This document shows, piece by piece, positions 7,294 to 12,225 of a stretch of DNA of 13,854 bases. Position numbers and translations under genes: made by a program. Source of the stretch: Rhodocyclaceae bacterium (GTDB taxonomy: Bacteria > Pseudomonadota > Gammaproteobacteria > Burkholderiales > Rhodocyclaceae); contig JADFDL010000021.1 of NCBI GenBank assembly GCA_018262875.1, positions 1-13,854 of the forward strand. The letters run 5' to 3'. Each line of letters begins with the position of its first letter. The first letter of the stretch is position 1. The notes under the pieces were generated by a model. That model did no database searches. It was not told where the DNA came from and saw nothing but the letters and a program-made list of their open reading frames with translations.

Positions 7294-8925
7294 ATGCCGA
7301 CCTTTGACGTTACGTCGCCGGACGGGCGCAAGTTCCGCGTCAATGCGCCCGAGGGGGCGACGCAGGATCAGATCATCGCCTATGCACAGGCCAACATGCC
7401 GGCCGCGCCCAAGAGCGACCCCGACGTATCCGGCCCGGTCCAGGCGTTCGACATTGCCGCCGGTCATGCGCTTGACCGCGCCGCGTCCGGCCTGCGCGAG
7501 CTTGTCCCCGCGCCCATTCGTTCGGCCATCGACAAGACGGGCGAATTTCTCGGCATGGCCCCGCCTCCGACCATCGACCCGCAGCAACTTGCCAACAACG
7601 AGGCCGAGTTTGCGAAGGTAGAGAAGGCGTATCCGACGGCCGCCTTCCTCGGCGGCGTCGCCCCCTCTGCCGCGACCGTCAACCCGGTCGGCATGGCGGT
7701 AATGGCAGGCATGGATCCCGGCACGATGGGCGAGCGCGCGGGCCGCGCCGCCCTGTCCTATGGGGCCGGCAAAGCTGGTCAGTTCGTGGGCGGCAAGATC
7801 GCCGACGCGCTCACCAGCAGGGCGGCCGGCAAGAGCGCCGGGCTGGCCTCTGAGAAGGCGCAGAACGCCGTGCGCGATGCCACGCTACGCGAGGCGCAGG
7901 CGGCCGGCTATGTGATCCCGCCGACGCAGGCGGCCCCTACGTCGCCGGGGATCGTCAATCGCGTCCTTGAGGGCATCTCGGGCAAGATTCAGACCGGGCA
8001 GGCTGCGGCCATCAAGAATCAGGAAGTGACTACCAAGCTGGCGAAGCAGGCGCTTTCGCTGCCCGAGGATGTGCCGCTTACGCGCGAGGCCATCGGCACC
8101 GTCCGATCGGCTGCCGGGCAGGTCTACCAAGCGGTCAAGAACTTCGGCGTCGTCTCGGCTGACGACGATTTGCGCGCGGCCATGAACGGAGTCGCCGGCG
8201 AATACAAGGCGCTCATTAACGAGTTTCCGAGCCAGAAGAACGCCGCCGTCGATGCGTTGCTGTCCGATCTCAACCGCGACCAGTTCAGCAGTTCGACTAT
8301 CGTGGAACTGGTCAAGCGCCTGCGTCACGACGGGTTCAAGAACATCACCAATATGGACCCGGAAAAGGTCGCGCTCGGCCGCGTTCAGGTTGGGGCGCAG
8401 AACGCGCTAGAGGATTTGCTGGAGCGCCGTCTTGCGCAGGCCGGCGACGAGGGCGCGCTGGAAGTGTTCCGCCGCGCCCGTCAGCTAATCGCCAAGTCCT
8501 ACACCGTCGAGAAGGCGCTGGAGGAATCCACCGGCAAGGTGGTCGCGTCGAAGATCGGGCGCGAGTTCATGAAGGGCCGCCCGCTGACCGGCGAACTGGC
8601 GACCATTGGCAAGACGGCCGAAGCCTTCCCGAAGGCCGTCCAGAACGTCAATTCCAGTATGCCGGGGCTGTCGCCGCTGGATGCCATGTTTGGCACAGGG
8701 GCCGCCGTTGCGTCGGGCAACCCGCTGACCGCCGCCCTCCCGCTCGCTCGCCCGCTAATCCGTTCCGGCCTGCTGTCGTCGCCGTATCAAAAGGCTATGG
8801 TGAAGTCGCCGAGCTACGCCATGCCGCTGGCAGAGCGCCTGCTGGCTAGTGCGGGCGAGAACCCCGAAGCGATGCGGCGTATTGGAGGACTGCTCGGACT
8901 TGGCGGCCTATCAGCCTACCGATAA
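7294..8925 (+). CDS. Large internal virion/ejection-type protein
   Basis: 543 residues; ATG immediately follows TAA, with GAGGT at 7282-7286. Residues 1-32 (FDVTSPDGRKFRVNAPEGAT, DQIIAYAQ) are the short N-terminal module common at the start of phage virion and prophage proteins. A hydrophobic Gly/Ala part follows (about 110-175: AAFLGGVAPSAATVNPVGMA, AGKAGQFVGGKIADAL). Then comes a long helical region with charged repeats (about 200-410: LRDAMN-type helices, LVKRLRHDGFKNITNMDPEK, ALEDLLERRLAQAGDEGAL). The C-terminus is Leu/Ala/Gly-rich. The layout, with membrane-compatible segments plus long helices, suits a pilot or ejection protein. A lytic transglycosylase motif was looked for and not seen. 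This is the last gene before the terminator zone and its 3' end is overlapped by an antisense ORF. Confidence 0.62.
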   Translation: MPTFDVTSPDGRKFRVNAPEGATQDQIIAYAQANMPAAPKSDPDVSGPVQAFDIAAGHALDRAASGLRELVPAPIRSAIDKTGEFLGMAPPPTIDPQQLANNEAEFAKVEKAYPTAAFLGGVAPSAATVNPVGMAVMAGMDPGTMGERAGRAALSYGAGKAGQFVGGKIADALTSRAAGKSAGLASEKAQNAVRDATLREAQAAGYVIPPTQAAPTSPGIVNRVLEGISGKIQTGQAAAIKNQEVTTKLAKQALSLPEDVPLTREAIGTVRSAAGQVYQAVKNFGVVSADDDLRAAMNGVAGEYKALINEFPSQKNAAVDALLSDLNRDQFSSSTIVELVKRLRHDGFKNITNMDPEKVALGRVQVGAQNALEDLLERRLAQAGDEGALEVFRRARQLIAKSYTVEKALEESTGKVVASKIGREFMKGRPLTGELATIGKTAEAFPKAVQNVNSSMPGLSPLDAMFGTGAAVASGNPLTAALPLARPLIRSGLLSSPYQKAMVKSPSYAMPLAERLLASAGENPEAMRRIGGLLGLGGLSAYR

Positions 8926-9112
8926 GGTAGCTGCGATAAGGCGAGGGGCCGAACAGGTATTTCTCGGCGCGAGGGAAAAGGCGACGAATCGCCCATAAGC
9001 AAACAGCCAAGACCGACGCCCAAAAGACCGGGGCGATTAGGTTGGCCGTCAACCGCGCAAAGTCTTGTGTATCCGTAAGCCCGCCCAGTGCGGGCTTTTT
9101 GTTGCCCGCCAC
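8846..9112 (-). CDS. Possible antisense small membrane protein
   Basis: 88 codons from GTG at 9112. It crosses the 221-base zone that has no plus-strand gene and overlaps the last 80 bases of the upstream ejection gene. The product contains a good transmembrane segment (LIAPVFWASVLAVCLWAI). A positive, aromatic stretch follows (RRLFPRAEKYLFGPSPYRSY), then an amphipathic Arg-rich tail. This is the look of a real single-TM protein with a positive inside flank. A sigma70-like promoter points at it from 9118-9146. Against it: the first dozen codons run through the plus-strand terminator hairpin, no ribosome site precedes the GTG, and no internal ATG exists (a TTG at about codon 21 is the only other obvious start). 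Third-base GC also looks lower than in neighbouring genes. It is either a small lysogeny/moron-type gene or a chance open frame. Confidence 0.35.
   Translation of the reverse strand: MAGNKKPALGGLTDTQDFARLTANLIAPVFWASVLAVCLWAIRRLFPRAEKYLFGPSPYRSYLIGRLIGRQVRAVLQYAASLRGSRPH
9077..9100 (+). terminator. Intrinsic terminator after the structural operon
   Basis: A perfect inverted repeat AGCCCGC / GCGGGCT (9078-9084 with 9090-9096) has a five-base loop CCAGT. It is followed by five T (9096-9100), then GTTG. A-T pairing can extend the stem by one base. It lies 150 bases past the end of the last structural gene and 47 bases before the first lysis gene. It should therefore separate structural from lysis transcription, or be overridden by read-through or antitermination. 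Confidence 0.85.
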
Positions 9113-9117
9113 CGTGG

Positions 9118-9146
9118 TTTCTACGCCTTCATGGAGCCGCCGTCAA
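9118..9146 (-). promoter_or_regulatory. Sigma70-like promoter pointing leftward
   Basis: Read on the minus strand: TTGACG (9146-9141, five of six bases of the -35 consensus), a 17-base spacer, then TAGAAA (9123-9118, four of six of the -10). Transcription would start near 9111, almost on the GTG of the antisense ORF, so any message would be nearly leaderless. It is the best promoter-like match noticed around this gap, but I did not score the whole window, and such matches can arise by chance. Confidence 0.4.
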
Positions 9147-9371
9147 ATGGACTTGCAGAGCCTCATTAACACCGCGCTGGGGCTTGCTGGCGCGACCCTG
9201 GGGTGGGTTGCTCGCACACTCTACGCGGCGATCCGGCAACTGGAAACCGATCTATCCGCGCACAAGGTCGAGGCCGCCAAGACATACGCGACAAAGGGCG
9301 ATTTGGGCAACATCGACGACAAGCTCACGCGCATCAACGACAAGCTAGACAGACTCATCGAGCGGAAGTAA
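9147..9371 (+). CDS. Lysis-associated TM/coiled-coil protein
   Basis: 74 residues from ATG 9147. GGAG at 9132-9135 is rather distant, and an in-frame GTG at 9114 lacks any ribosome site. Residues 3-25 (LQSLINTALGLAGATLGWVA) form one hydrophobic or amphipathic membrane segment. Residues 28-74 are a charged coiled coil (QLETDLSAHKVEAAKTYATK, DDKLTRINDKLDRLIERK). Small proteins with this N-terminal TM plus 'KTYxTKxDL' coiled coil are common just upstream of endolysins and are often listed as lysis or holin-associated, though their role is not settled. TAATG overlap with the endolysin gene suggests coupled translation. An accessory to the holin is the likeliest role. Confidence 0.6.
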   Translation: MDLQSLINTALGLAGATLGWVARTLYAAIRQLETDLSAHKVEAAKTYATKGDLGNIDDKLTRINDKLDRLIERK

Positions 9372-9832
9372 TGTGCCCGTCGGAATCGCTGCTGCACTTC
9401 CTGAAGGCGTGGGAGGGGCTGCCCGGCGGCAGGCCCGCGCTCGAAGCCTACGACGACGGCGGCGGCGTGTGGACGATTGGATACGGCCACACTCATGGCG
9501 TGAAGCCCGGCGACGTTTGCAGCGCCGAGAGGGCGAACGATTGGCTAGAGGCCGAGGTTGATGAGTGCTGGCACGCCATTGACCACGGCATTGCGGTAAC
9601 GCTCGCGCAGCACGAGATGGATGCGCTGACCTCGCTGGCCTACAACATCGGCGTAGGCGCGTTCCTGACCTCTACTCTCCTGCGGCGACTGAACTCCGGC
9701 GATTTCGGATCGGCCGCAGAGGAATTCCCCCGCTGGTGCCGCGACAACGGCCGGATAGTCCCCGGCCTCGTCAAGCGTCGCGCTGCCGAGCGCCAGATGT
9801 TCACCGATGCGGACTACACCAACACCCCATGA
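9371..9832 (+). CDS. Endolysin, GH24 T4-type lysozyme
   Basis: 153 residues from ATG 9371, overlapping the previous TAA; the only nearby Shine-Dalgarno-like bases (GGAAG) are very close, so coupling probably drives translation. The enzyme cuts the N-acetylmuramic acid to N-acetylglucosamine bond of peptidoglycan. The GH24 catalytic triad is visible: E15 in KAWEG, D29 in AYDDGGG and T35 in VWTIGYGHT. The Asp-to-Thr spacing matches T4 lysozyme, and the Glu-to-Asp gap is five residues longer (GGRPALEA loop). Further family signatures are LAYNIGVGAFLTSTLLRRLN (88-107) and GLVKRRAAERQMF (132-144). There is no signal peptide or SAR segment, so release should depend on a holin. Full length for the family. 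Confidence 0.93.
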   Translation: MCPSESLLHFLKAWEGLPGGRPALEAYDDGGGVWTIGYGHTHGVKPGDVCSAERANDWLEAEVDECWHAIDHGIAVTLAQHEMDALTSLAYNIGVGAFLTSTLLRRLNSGDFGSAAEEFPRWCRDNGRIVPGLVKRRAAERQMFTDADYTNTP

Positions 9833-10017
9833 CCGAGCCGCGCAAGCGTTGCAAGTGCGTTGATACCGAGCTGGTGAAGCTTCCCGAATTGCCCGGCGTG
9901 CTGGTCTGCGCCAATTGCGGCGGATGGTTCTCGGCGCGCATTCACTACGTCGAGGACTTGGACAAGTTCAATAAGCACTTCTCGATGGACGCCGCCGCCG
10001 GAGAGGGAATGAAATGA
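9829..10017 (+). CDS. Small zinc-ribbon-like protein
   Basis: 62 residues; ATGA overlap with the endolysin stop. Four cysteines in two pairs (C8 and C10; C27 and C30, the second in the form CANCGGW) give the spacing of a small zinc ribbon or knuckle. The C-terminus is charged and helical (YVEDLDKFNKHFSMDAAAG). No catalytic motif. It lies between endolysin and holin genes, an unusual place for a metal-binding protein, so it may be an inserted accessory gene. Function unknown; coding status supported by both flanking overlaps. Confidence 0.6.
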   Translation: MTEPRKRCKCVDTELVKLPELPGVLVCANCGGWFSARIHYVEDLDKFNKHFSMDAAAGEGMK

Positions 10018-10106
10018 CTACCATCGTCGCCACGCGGCACATGATGGCGGCGGATTCAAAGACGGTCATGTTTCGTGGACAGACTGAAATTGTGAACGCC
10101 GCATGA
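10014..10106 (+). pseudogene. 30-codon ORF, apparent N-terminal remnant of an HslV-like Ntn hydrolase
   Basis: The ORF runs ATG 10014 to TGA 10106 and overlaps both neighbours in ATGA fashion. It begins MTTIVATRHMMAADSK. This matches the start of HslV-like phage and bacterial Ntn-hydrolase proteins, in which the Thr after Met becomes the nucleophile (HslV mature start TTIVSVR) and the 'MAADSK' strand follows. Here the frame ends at residue 30, so the core of the enzyme is missing and it cannot be active. It is either a deletion remnant or a short ORF kept because it couples translation from the zinc-ribbon gene to the holin gene, which has no obvious ribosome site of its own. The homology is by eye from about 16 residues. 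Confidence 0.5.
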
Positions 10107-10330
10107 GCTTCCTGCGCGACATTCTCACGGCCGACCGCGACAGCCGGGTCTATGACCTGGTGCGCGTGGGGACGGCGGCGGCGCTCGTCGTCGGCATGGG
10201 GCTAACCGTCTACGCCGTCGTCTGGCGCGGCGAGACGTTCGACTTGACGGCGTTCGGGACGGGGATCGGCCTGATTCTCGCGGCCGGTGGCGGGGCCATG
10301 TGGGCGCGCAAAGACCGCGAATCCGACTAA
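10103..10330 (+). CDS. Holin candidate, two transmembrane segments
   Basis: 75 residues from ATG 10103, overlapping the preceding TGA. A short charged N-terminus (FLRDILTADRDSRVYDLVRV) is followed by TM1 (about 22-40, GTAAALVVGMGLTVYAVVW). A short polar loop (RGETFDLT) and TM2 (about 49-67, AFGTGIGLILAAGGGAMWA) come next, and the protein ends in a charged tail (RKDRESD). Size, two helices, charged tail and location between endolysin and spanins fit a class II holin, which would permeabilise the inner membrane and release the endolysin. Cytoplasmic ends are predicted from the charges. No strong ribosome site, so it is probably translated by coupling to the short ORF before it. TAATG overlap with the i-spanin gene. 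Confidence 0.65.
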   Translation: MSFLRDILTADRDSRVYDLVRVGTAAALVVGMGLTVYAVVWRGETFDLTAFGTGIGLILAAGGGAMWARKDRESD

Positions 10331-10911
10331 TGGCCTTCCTACTCCCCCTCCTGCTGCGCGCCCTGCCGTTCCTCGCCGCCGCCGCTCTCGCGTGGTATGG
10401 CTGGCATCGCGTGGACAATTGGTGTAACAGCGCGTGCGTCGAGCAACGTACCCAACTTGGGAACGCTCGTACCCAAATTGGGATTGCTCAGGCGCGAGCG
10501 ACGGCGCTGGCGCTCCTGTGGGCCGAGGCGATCAACCGCGTGGAGGTTCGCTATGTGGAGGTGGTTCGGGCTAGAACGGATGCAGTGGCGGGAGTTCGTG
10601 ATCGGGCGGGACGCATTCGATCTGATACTGATCGCGCTCATCTTGTCGTTTCTGCTGCTGCTCTCGGCGTGCTCAACGACGCCGCCAATCTCGCCAACGA
10701 TACCGCCCCTGCCGCCGGAGATAGCGGCCCCGGCCAAGCCGTTTCCGACCCCGCCGGGCCTGCCGAAACAACCCTAACCGACTGGCTGGAGTTCGCCATC
10801 AACGCGGCCGAAGCCTACCGCGATGCCGAGGATAAGCATCTGGCCTGCGTCGCAGCCTACGAGGCAATCAGGAATGGACAGACTGAAGCAGCACATTCAA
10901 GCGGCCCTTGA
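10330..10911 (+). CDS. i-spanin (Rz-like inner-membrane spanin subunit)
   Basis: 193 residues from ATG 10330 (A shared with the previous TAA). One N-terminal TM (residues 3-24, FLLPLLLRALPFLAAAALAW) acts as an uncleaved anchor. The rest is a periplasmic, alanine-rich helical region (about 36-120) with heptad-like repeats, then a loop and a closing helix (YRDAEDKHLACVAAYEAIRN). The periplasmic tip should bind the o-spanin and fuse the inner and outer membranes in the last step of lysis. The identification is strengthened by an o-spanin gene embedded in the +1-shifted frame, as in lambda Rz/Rz1. Its last 38 bases overlap a microprotein gene. Confidence 0.8.
   Translation: MAFLLPLLLRALPFLAAAALAWYGWHRVDNWCNSACVEQRTQLGNARTQIGIAQARATALALLWAEAINRVEVRYVEVVRARTDAVAGVRDRAGRIRSDTDRAHLVVSAAALGVLNDAANLANDTAPAAGDSGPGQAVSDPAGPAETTLTDWLEFAINAAEAYRDAEDKHLACVAAYEAIRNGQTEAAHSSGP
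10447..10488 (+). repeat. Two tandem 21-bp repeats, each with a palindrome
   Basis: Adjacent copies lie at 10447-10467 and 10468-10488 and differ at three bases. Each holds an 11-base palindrome: CCCAACTTGGG (10451-10461) and CCCAAATTGGG (10472-10482). Within the i-spanin frame they encode RTQLGNA and RTQIGIA, so the repeat equals one coiled-coil heptad. The centres are 21 bp apart, about two helical turns. Either a coding duplication or a protein-binding pair. Confidence 0.75.
10553..10777 (+). CDS. Embedded o-spanin lipoprotein (Rz1-like)
   Basis: 74 codons, entirely inside the i-spanin gene in another frame. ATG 10553 has GGAGG at 10542-10546, six bases upstream, which favours it over an in-frame ATG at 10580. 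The signal peptide has a positive and aromatic start (MWRWFGLERMQWREF) and a hydrophobic core (DLILIALILSFLLLL). It ends in the lipobox LSAC, with the lipidated Cys at residue 40 (codon 10670-10672). The mature part is 35 residues and very proline-rich (STTPPISPTIPPLPPEI, then PTPPGLPKQP), the hallmark of Rz1. It should be anchored in the outer membrane and reach across the periplasm to the i-spanin. Confidence 0.88.
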   Translation: MWRWFGLERMQWREFVIGRDAFDLILIALILSFLLLLSACSTTPPISPTIPPLPPEIAAPAKPFPTPPGLPKQP

Positions 10912-10990
10912 CTGGGCCAATGAACACCGCAAGGCGACGGCGGTAATCGTCGCGTTCATCGTCGGGCTAGTGCTCGGCAAACTGATCTAG
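10874..10990 (+). CDS. 38-residue single-TM microprotein
   Basis: ATG 10874 to TAG 10990, with GAGG at 10861-10864 nine bases upstream. The product starts with an amphipathic helix (MDRLKQHIQAALDWANEHRK). It ends in a hydrophobic helix (ATAVIVAFIVGLVLGKLI), as in small phage membrane proteins of lysis modules. The first 38 bases overlap the end of the i-spanin gene, and its TAG starts the AGGAG ribosome site of the next gene. The operon spacing is therefore kept, which supports real coding. Possible roles are antiholin-like or accessory membrane peptide; no family was recognised. Confidence 0.6.
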   Translation: MDRLKQHIQAALDWANEHRKATAVIVAFIVGLVLGKLI

Positions 10991-11000
10991 GAGAACAGGC

Positions 11001-11234
11001 ATGGCGCAAGGCGACGGCAAGAAGCTGAAGGCTGAATTTGGCGGGCGTCCCCAGTGGGATCCTACCGACGCGGAAAAGGAACTGTTCGACGCGATGACTC
11101 CGGCCGAGCTGTTCAAGGTGAGCACGCACGGCGGGCGCGACCTCGCCAAGCTGCGGCGCTGGTACCTGAACAAGAACGGCGGGGACGTTTACGACTTCTA
11201 CCGCGCCCTTCAGTCGTGGCAGGTGGGGCAGTAG
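11001..11234 (+). CDS. Hypothetical phage protein
   Basis: 77 residues; ATG 11001 has a strong AGGAG site at 10989-10993, seven bases upstream. The N-terminus is basic (QGDGKKLKAEFGGRPQW). The rest is predicted helical with a conserved-looking core (DAEKELFDAMTPAELFKV, GGRDLAKLRRWYLN, DVYDFYRALQSWQ). No membrane segment or metal motif. It is the last plus-strand gene before the convergent minus-strand operon. Function not recognised; the position after the lysis genes does not by itself imply a lysis role. Confidence 0.65.
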   Translation: MAQGDGKKLKAEFGGRPQWDPTDAEKELFDAMTPAELFKVSTHGGRDLAKLRRWYLNKNGGDVYDFYRALQSWQVGQ

Positions 11235-11268
11235 CGCGCAGCGGCTTGGGGGAGGGTTAGGAGCATCG

Positions 11269-11316
11269 TCAGTCGGCGAGCGCGCGGATCGCGGCGTCGA
11301 TTTCGGCGTCGTTCAC
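11269..11316 (-). CDS. Possible 15-codon ORF at the end of the early operon
   Basis: GTG 11316 overlaps the TGA of the upstream gene as GTGA, and GGAGG lies six to ten bases upstream. The product (NDAEIDAAIRALAD after the start) is acidic and helical. Signal spacing matches real coupled genes here, but 15 codons is below what can be called confidently. Confidence 0.25.
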   Translation of the reverse strand: MNDAEIDAAIRALAD

Positions 11317-11642
11317 TTGGCGGCCTCCCTGTCGAGTGCGGCGAGCACGGCGTCGGCCTGCGAAATCGCGCGTTCCGCGTACCACGTTTCCGACGCTGAG
11401 GTTTGTCCCATCAGACCCGTCAGCGCCGCGCAGATCAACTTCTCGCGCAACGCACGGCGCTCGTTCGCGCGGATATCCTCCCGCCGCCAACGCTCGGCGG
11501 CAAGCTCGGCCTCCAGCTCGGCGATGCGGGCGGCGGGAACGTAGCGGTTCCATCCGGGCAAGTTCACGTATGAAAGCGTGCAAAGGTAGCCATCGCCGCT
11601 TGCCGACGGAACAATCCACGCGTCCGGCATCTTGTCGCTCAT
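11313..11642 (-). CDS. Hypothetical phage protein with central coiled coil
   Basis: 109 residues; ATG 11642 overlaps the stop of the Ref-like gene as ATGA. The N-terminus is MPDAWIVPSASGDGYLC with a short strand. The middle is a charged helix (AARIAELEAELAAERWRRED, NERRALREKL), and the end is a helical stretch (LICAALTGLMG, ETWYAERAISQADAVLAAL). Small proteins with this type of C-terminus are common in phage early operons and have no known role. No DNA-binding, metal or membrane motif was found. Confidence 0.6.
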   Translation of the reverse strand: MSDKMPDAWIVPSASGDGYLCTLSYVNLPGWNRYVPAARIAELEAELAAERWRREDIRANERRALREKLICAALTGLMGQTSASETWYAERAISQADAVLAALDREAAK

Positions 11643-11923
11643 GGCTCTAGCTTCTCCAGTGTTCGCGCGAGCAATTGCAGCTCGTCCACCTTGTACCGCG
11701 CATAAAACCCCTTGCGCCCGAGGCCGTGGATGCCGCTGGCCCCCAAGTGGTGCTCGTAGCAGACCGGAATCGTCAGCATGTCATCCGCCCTCTGCGCCGC
11801 GCCCTGTCCCTCGCGGATGTGGTGCACCTGGACGCCGTACACATGCGGCCGGCCCATGTGCTCACAGACGCAGCAGGGTAGGCCCGCGACGCGCTCCATG
11901 TGGCGACTGCCCGCGGCGCTCAT
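11639..11923 (-). CDS. Ref-like HNH nuclease (RecA-dependent nuclease family)
   Basis: 94 residues from ATG 11923, with AGAGAG seven bases upstream; M9 is a possible alternative start. A zinc-binding pair C17/C20 (CCVCEHMGR) and the HNH beta segment H34-H35 (VQVHHIREGQG) are followed by D47-D48. Then comes a second ligand set C55/H58/H59 (PVCYEHHLG), then GIHGLGRKGFYARYKVDE. This order and the phrase HHIREGxG with ASD/ADDxLxIPxCxxHH match the recombination-enhancement (Ref) HNH family known from phage P1. P1 Ref cuts DNA with RecA filaments. Placed beside ERF, NinB-like and SSB-tip genes, it fits a recombination module. RecA dependence here is inferred. Confidence 0.75.
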   Translation of the reverse strand: MSAAGSRHMERVAGLPCCVCEHMGRPHVYGVQVHHIREGQGAAQRADDMLTIPVCYEHHLGASGIHGLGRKGFYARYKVDELQLLARTLEKLEP

Positions 11924-11946
11924 TAGTGGCTCTCTTGCATGTTTTT

Positions 11947-11967
11947 TAGGCCGTCATGCTCGGCCTA
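11947..11967 (-). other. Stem-loop between the SSB-tip gene and the Ref-like gene
   Basis: Perfect 7-bp arms TAGGCCG (11947-11953) and CGGCCTA (11961-11967) enclose a seven-base loop. The stop codon of the upstream gene lies in one arm. In the minus direction it is followed by A-rich sequence, so it is not an intrinsic terminator. It could stabilise the message end or affect translation of the Ref-like gene 24 bases further on. Read along the transcript, two mini-frames follow: ATG-ACG-GCC-TAA, and MQESH whose TAA shares its A with the Ref ATG (11923-11940). Confidence 0.6.
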
Positions 11968-12213
11968 CCTAAAAGGCAGGTCGGAGTCCGGCGCGTCGCC
12001 CGGCTCGTCCTTCGCGCGGCGCGTCGTCGGCGCTTCCTCCTTCGGCTTGAACGACAGCGACAGCCATTTGCCGTTCTCGCCGGCCTTGATCCATCCGCTG
12101 ATCCAGTATTCGACGCCGTCGATGGTCGCCTTGCCCTTATAGTCGGCGTGATTCGGTTGCTCCTTCCGCTCGTTGCGTGAGAGGCTGCCGCTGTTGTCGT
12201 AGGTCTTTGCCAT
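11965..12213 (-). CDS. Small protein with SSB-like acidic C-terminal tip
   Basis: 82 residues; ATG 12213 has AGGAG six bases upstream. The core looks like a compact beta domain (NHADYKGKATIDGVEYWISG, then WIKAGENGKWLSLSFKPKEE). A disordered, charged tail ends in DSDLPFR, close to the DDDIPF tip by which bacterial SSB proteins recruit repair enzymes. Small phage proteins of this form sit next to annealing proteins. A single-strand-binding or recruiting role is inferred; it is much shorter than host SSB and no full OB fold was established. Confidence 0.6.
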   Translation of the reverse strand: MAKTYDNSGSLSRNERKEQPNHADYKGKATIDGVEYWISGWIKAGENGKWLSLSFKPKEEAPTTRRAKDEPGDAPDSDLPFR

Positions 12214-12225
12214 GCTGTCTCCTGT

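Noticed and set aside
7294..7400. Paralogy between the genes at 6025 and 7294 because both begin MPTFD
   Set aside because: Similarity stops after five residues; the rest of the N-termini differ.
10076..10887. 13-base direct repeat TGGACAGACTGAA at 10076-10088 and 10875-10887
   Set aside because: It looked like a possible deletion scar near the truncated HslV-like frame, but a repeat of this length is expected about once by chance in a window of this size.
11947..11967. Stem-loop as an intrinsic terminator of the early operon
   Set aside because: On the minus strand it is followed by A-rich sequence rather than a U-run, and the operon continues downstream.
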